Of a stretch of DNA of 64,000 bases, positions 60,084 through 64,000 are shown piece by piece. Origin of the DNA: Leucocoprinus leucothites (lineage: Eukaryota; Basidiomycota; Agaricomycetes; Agaricales; Agaricaceae); the NCBI GenBank assembly GCA_013368445.1, contig JAACJO010000004.1:2232001-2296000 (forward strand), read 5' to 3'. The translations under genes were made by a program, and so were the position numbers. The notes below the pieces were generated by a model that saw nothing but the letters and a program-made list of their open reading frames with translations, was not told where the DNA came from and ran no database searches. Numbering within the stretch: the first letter of the stretch is position 1; every line of letters begins with the position of its first letter.

Positions 60084-62085
60084 ATGAGTTTGATCCTCGA
60101 CGCGTGGATCTTCCTGCTTGGATGGGCATATGTTTTACTAGCACCTTACACGAAAGTTGAAGAGAGTTTCAACATTCAGGCAGTCCATGACCTCCTGACG
60201 CATGGATTGGCAATAGACAAGCTGAAGAATGTGAGCCAGTGCAATGCAAGATGAATTATATGCTTATGTGTGCTTAGTTCGACCATTTCGTGCATTCTGG
60301 CCCGATACCCCGGACGTTTCTTGGGAGCACTTTGCTCGCTTGCATAACATACCCATTTATCAATATAGCAGCATATCTCGATCTAATATCCTCGAAGGCA
60401 GACCTCCAGATAATTGGTTTGTTCCTCGGCTGCTCAAAGACCCCCCGTTCTGATGCACGCTCGGAATACAGCACGGCTTGTTCTGGCCACACTAAACGCA
60501 ACTTCACTTGTCTGTTTCCGAAAGGCGGTGTCAACTCGCTTTGGCCATACTACTGGATCACTCTTTACACTACTAACATGTAGCCAGTTTCATCTTCTTT
60601 ACTGGATGGGTCGGACGCTGCCCAACATGTTTGCATTGCCATTAGGTGCTTCTTGTCTTCTATAAGGGTTTTCCCGCCAAGATGTTGACATACATTTCAT
60701 ATTCTCATGGTCTTTCAGTGAACCTTGCCTTTTCGTATTTGCTTGATAGGGTCCCAGGTCCAAATTCAACCATCCGGATTCCCGAGAGATCCTGGAAAAG
60801 TGCACTCTGGTTGCTCGGATTCTCAAGCATCATTTTTCGCGTGGAGCTGCTGCTTCTTTGGATTCCAGTTACACTTCAGTTACTGGTCCAGGGTCAAACA
60901 TCATTCTTTCCCATTCTGACCACCAACCTCGCTGCCACGGCTGCTGCCTCAAGTGAGTTTGGCCCCTTGGCTACTGTGCTACCGCTCTACTGACCGCTCA
61001 CAACAAATCACCTAGCCATAACATACCTCGTTGATTCCTACTTTTGGCAAAGAAGGCTCTTACCCGAACTCTCGTCCTTTCTATACAACGTGGTCAATGG
61101 CCAAAGTTCTAACTGGGGGGTAAGAAAGAAATGCTTTCTCTGGATCTCTAGGCCACAAGCCAACTCACGCCATGGCTTAGGTGTCCCCGTGGCAGACGTA
61201 TTTTACGGTGCACCTTCCCAGGTTGCTCATGACGGGCTTCCCTATTGCATACATCGGATCGCTACATGATACTCGAGTCTCGTCTTTCCTACTGCCTCAC
61301 ATAGTCTTCGTCCTTTTCATCAGCAACCTAGGCCATAAAGAGTGGAGGTTCATTATATACACCGTTCCTGCCTTCAATGTCGCCGCCGCTCGCGGTATCA
61401 GATACCTGTGCGTCCTTGTCTTCTCAACCGCCTTACCAGTTCGTTTTGAACTGAGTTTTTCGCCTCCAGTACCTCTAGAGGAAAGGGAACCTTATTTGGT
61501 CAGATTGCGTTCCTAGTCGGTGCCGGCGCCCTGGCTGCCAATGTCGCACTGACCGGCATCCTGCTCCGAACGTCCGTGGCCAACTACCCAGGCGGCAGCG
61601 CCATTGCTGCCTTCCACGAGTTTATCCCTCTGACAGCGTCTCGTAAGTTCCCCTGACCTTCCACATTAATCGCATACTCATAGTTTTTGACGTCAGCTCC
61701 ACCCCACGTCCACATCTGTAACCTCGCCGCTCAATCGGGAGTTACTCTTTTTCAGCACTTAAACGCCCCGCCCTACCACCCCGCCTTGTACTTGTGGCCC
61801 CGCAGTGTACCTCCTCCGGTCTCGTGGACTTACAACAAGACGGAAAACCTTGCGGTCGCGGACCTCACCTCTGCCCACCATTTTACGCATCTCATATCGG
61901 AGGTACCTCCTTCAGACCCAAACATTGCTCGAGGGTGGAAGCTTATGAGGGCTGTCCCGGCCTTCCATCGTGTCGTATTCAACAAGGAGCTTCTACTGTC
62001 GCGCCCTCAGGAAGTTCCACGCAGGGTTTTTGATTTGATTGGCATTGAGGAAAGGGATCAGTTATGGATATATGAGCGGAAGTAG
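60084..62085 (+). CDS. ALG12: Dol-P-Man:Man7GlcNAc2-PP-Dol alpha-1,6-mannosyltransferase (ALG12)
   Basis: ER membrane glycosyltransferase of family GT22 that adds the eighth mannose to the lipid-linked N-glycan precursor. The first exon is 60084-60230 and the second starts at 60278; further exons use standard splice sites to the TAG at 62083-62085. Signatures: WIFLLGWAYVLLAPYTKVEESFNIQAVHD with the catalytic Glu pair of GT22 enzymes, FDHFVHSGPIPRTFLGS, VDSYFWQR, SSNWGVSPWQTYFTVHLPRLL and the family hallmark GHKEWRFIIYTVPAFN. Multiple membrane helices are spread along the chain. A lumenal C-terminal domain begins near APPHVHICNLAAQSG and ends QLWIYERK. The start ATG is 75 bp right of the transposon, so the promoter is partly transposon sequence. 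Confidence 0.94.
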
Positions 62086-64000
62086 ACATGAAGTGCAAGA
62101 GTCTGTTTTCTACTCAGTCTAGTTTCTCTCCCATTCCGCGCTTTGGCGCTTTTGTTTCACACGTAATATTGAGGCCAATAGAAACGCTTGAGCGACAGCT
62201 GGTGACAACAAGTTACTGGACAGGCCTGGCATTGATGATCATGGTGATCCTGTCAAAGCATGATACCAGATCTTCTTCACTTCTATGGCTCCACTCCCTT
62301 CACGCGCTGTGAACTCCCTTGAGCCATTCACTAGTTGTTCCAACCAACTAAACAAGAGTATGTTTCAACGCTCTGTGGATCAAATATGCTGCATACGGGG
62401 TCCCAGAATCTAGCAAACTCAGTACAGATGCCAATACCGATGGGTGGATCAGAGGAACCGTAGGCTCCTGTGAACAAGGAGAATAAATGTATCCGTCAGA
62501 CTTCTTCATCACACTCGTTGACGTGACGAGATGTAGTGTGTGTGAGAGTGCCAATCAAAACTTCCATGGGTAGAACGCCGATGCACATTTTTGGCTGGGC
62601 CTTTGTGGCCGTAAAGATGTTTCCGTTGTTCCATGAAAATGAAGTGCCATAAGACTTTAAGATACATGTGGAACACTTACCAGGGACGGTAACGAAATGG
62701 TCACCGCTAGGGAATTTTCCTCCACCGGCAGTAACAGTTAATTGGCCACCTATGAGAAGGAAAACCGAGAAGCGGAGGTGACAGCCCAAATTCAGGATCA
62801 GTCCTGAAAATACCGGGGGCGGAGATCTTGAATTGGGTTGAGTGTCTAGAAACTCGTACTCAGGGCAGAACTGCGGAATGTTTGTCCGGAAGGACAAGTT
62901 CTTGCTATGAGAAGCGACAAACGCGCTAGTCGTCGATCCCCGAGCCAGGAGTGGGGAGGATAAACTCACCTCCCCCACAGCGATGTCCGGAATAGACAAT
63001 CCGACTTCCGCCCAAGTCAGGGTGTAGCCTGGAGTGAAATGAAAGGGTCATCCAGAAGAATCCCAGTTGACCGGTGATGCGGCGACTGACTGATGGAGAA
63101 TGAAAAAAATAACATTATCGATCTGTGCACACGAATCACATTCGACAGAAGCAGAAATGGTTGCTGTGTAAGGGGGCAACCATGGTACCTCCATTGCTCC
63201 ACCTTCTGGTGTTAGACGGGACAAAATAGCCTATAATCAACACATCCATGAACAACGCTCCGGAAAAACAAGTCTAGAACAAACGACATGGGGCGAAATG
63301 GGCAGTGCGGCACCGTCATGCTCATAACTATGACACGAACTAGCATGAGCATCGTCTCGTGCATAGTTCAAAAAGTGACATGCCCAACAACAAACTCTTT
63401 GCGATCCCGAACCACCGCCGTACGCCCGCTGGCTGTTACTGATCGCAGTCAGAGAGACTAAATAGCAAAGGCTAGCACGAACTTCCACATGGCTGTGACT
63501 TGTGGCCGACAGCAACTGTCGTCGAGAGCTGAACGCCACTAGCTTGGTGTTGTTGTAGGCTGTATGCTCCCTAAGCGGAACCTTTCCAATAAGCATACGG
63601 CATGGACTCGAAGTGGTTTCACGAATGGCAGTAGCACCATTAAGGGTTCTATTTCAATGGTGAACGGCGAGATTCATGACCTTATGAGCATCATTTTCCT
63701 TACGATCGTGCGAGCCTACGACAGGGGATCAGATCCAGGTTGTTAAGAGAGGATCCCTGGGTGACAATGGAAGCAAACATGAGGCAGGGAATAGAGTAGT
63801 GAGAGTAGCGAGAGTCGTGTTGTTCCAGTGTTAATGTCGATTTTCAACGTTTGATACCCGGCGTAGGTAGAATGATTGCTTTTTTTTTCGCTGGAGGTAA
63901 ATTTTGGAAAGAGGAGTGCAACGTTTGTGATAAGCACCCGAGGTTTTCCGTCCATTATCCAAAAGGAATTTATGGCTGCTGTAAGGAGCTGTTTAAGTTG
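62086..64000. other. Right-end region, only weak coding evidence
   Basis: About 1.9 kb. On the minus strand one frame (see 62496-63045) looks protein-like, but I could not build a full gene. Other frames, such as 63237-63596 and 63743-63955 on the minus strand, carry no motif. The gene could continue beyond the window. Confidence 0.4.
62496..63045 (-). CDS. Possible exon(s) of an unrecognised protein
   Basis: After a candidate acceptor (CACTCCAG, near 63046) the minus strand reads GYTLTWAEVGLSIPDIAVGE, and further on GGQLTVTAGGGKFPSGDHFVTVPG, followed by an open frame to a stop near 62496. Glycine/threonine-rich beta-strand-like composition suggests a secreted or cell-wall protein. Between the two strings a GTGAGT donor and CTCATAG acceptor could mark an intron. 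I recognise no family and cannot locate a start codon. Confidence 0.3.

Overview
This window is nuclear DNA of a filamentous basidiomycete, most likely an agaricomycete. Genes are small, dense and cut by many 45-75 nt GT..AG introns. The products are eukaryotic or fungal: PEX11, RFC5, eIF5, eIF3j, capping protein beta, ALG12, COQ9, an AbaA/TEC1-type TEA factor and GH10 xylanases. One tRNA has an intron after position 37. There are no operons, Shine-Dalgarno sites or CRISPR arrays. Gene models were joined by hand; where exon lengths are listed or a protein length is given as exact, they sum to a multiple of three.

Layout. 1-8.3 kb is an accessory block, all on the minus strand: a GH10 xylanase cut by the window edge, two tandem copies of an unrecognised multi-pass membrane/ectodomain protein, and a second, complete GH10 xylanase. 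9.3-13.8 kb (plus) holds PEX11 and a methanol/alcohol-oxidase-type GMC oxidoreductase. 15-26 kb carries an unknown protein, RFC5, an HD-domain hydrolase, a KE4-type ZIP zinc transporter, a Nudix hydrolase and a tiny putative mitochondrial protein. 26.1-29.7 kb is gene-poor. 29.7-32.3 kb has a TEA-domain factor converging on TAN1. 32.3-35.0 kb is again gene-poor. 35-45 kb is a housekeeping block: tRNA-Arg, an atypical G-alpha subunit divergent from a cyclophilin, capping protein beta, tRNA-Thr, eIF5 and a DUF4238 protein. 46-49 kb holds COQ9 and a third copy of the membrane-protein family. 50-53.5 kb holds eIF3j and a bHLH factor. 55.3-62.1 kb has an ADP1-like ABC transporter divergent from ALG12, with a non-autonomous DNA transposon in their shared promoter. 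The right end is only partly interpretable.

Most notable: several gene models work only with extremely small exons. Both xylanase genes support a 2-nt exon at the same place just before the catalytic WDVxNE motif, and the zinc transporter needs a 5-nt exon. The membrane-protein family (three copies, no recognised function) shares a phase-1 intron; in one copy it looks like a frameshift and in another it hides as a 54-nt in-frame insert. The G-alpha subunit has Ala where the GTPase catalytic Gln normally sits.
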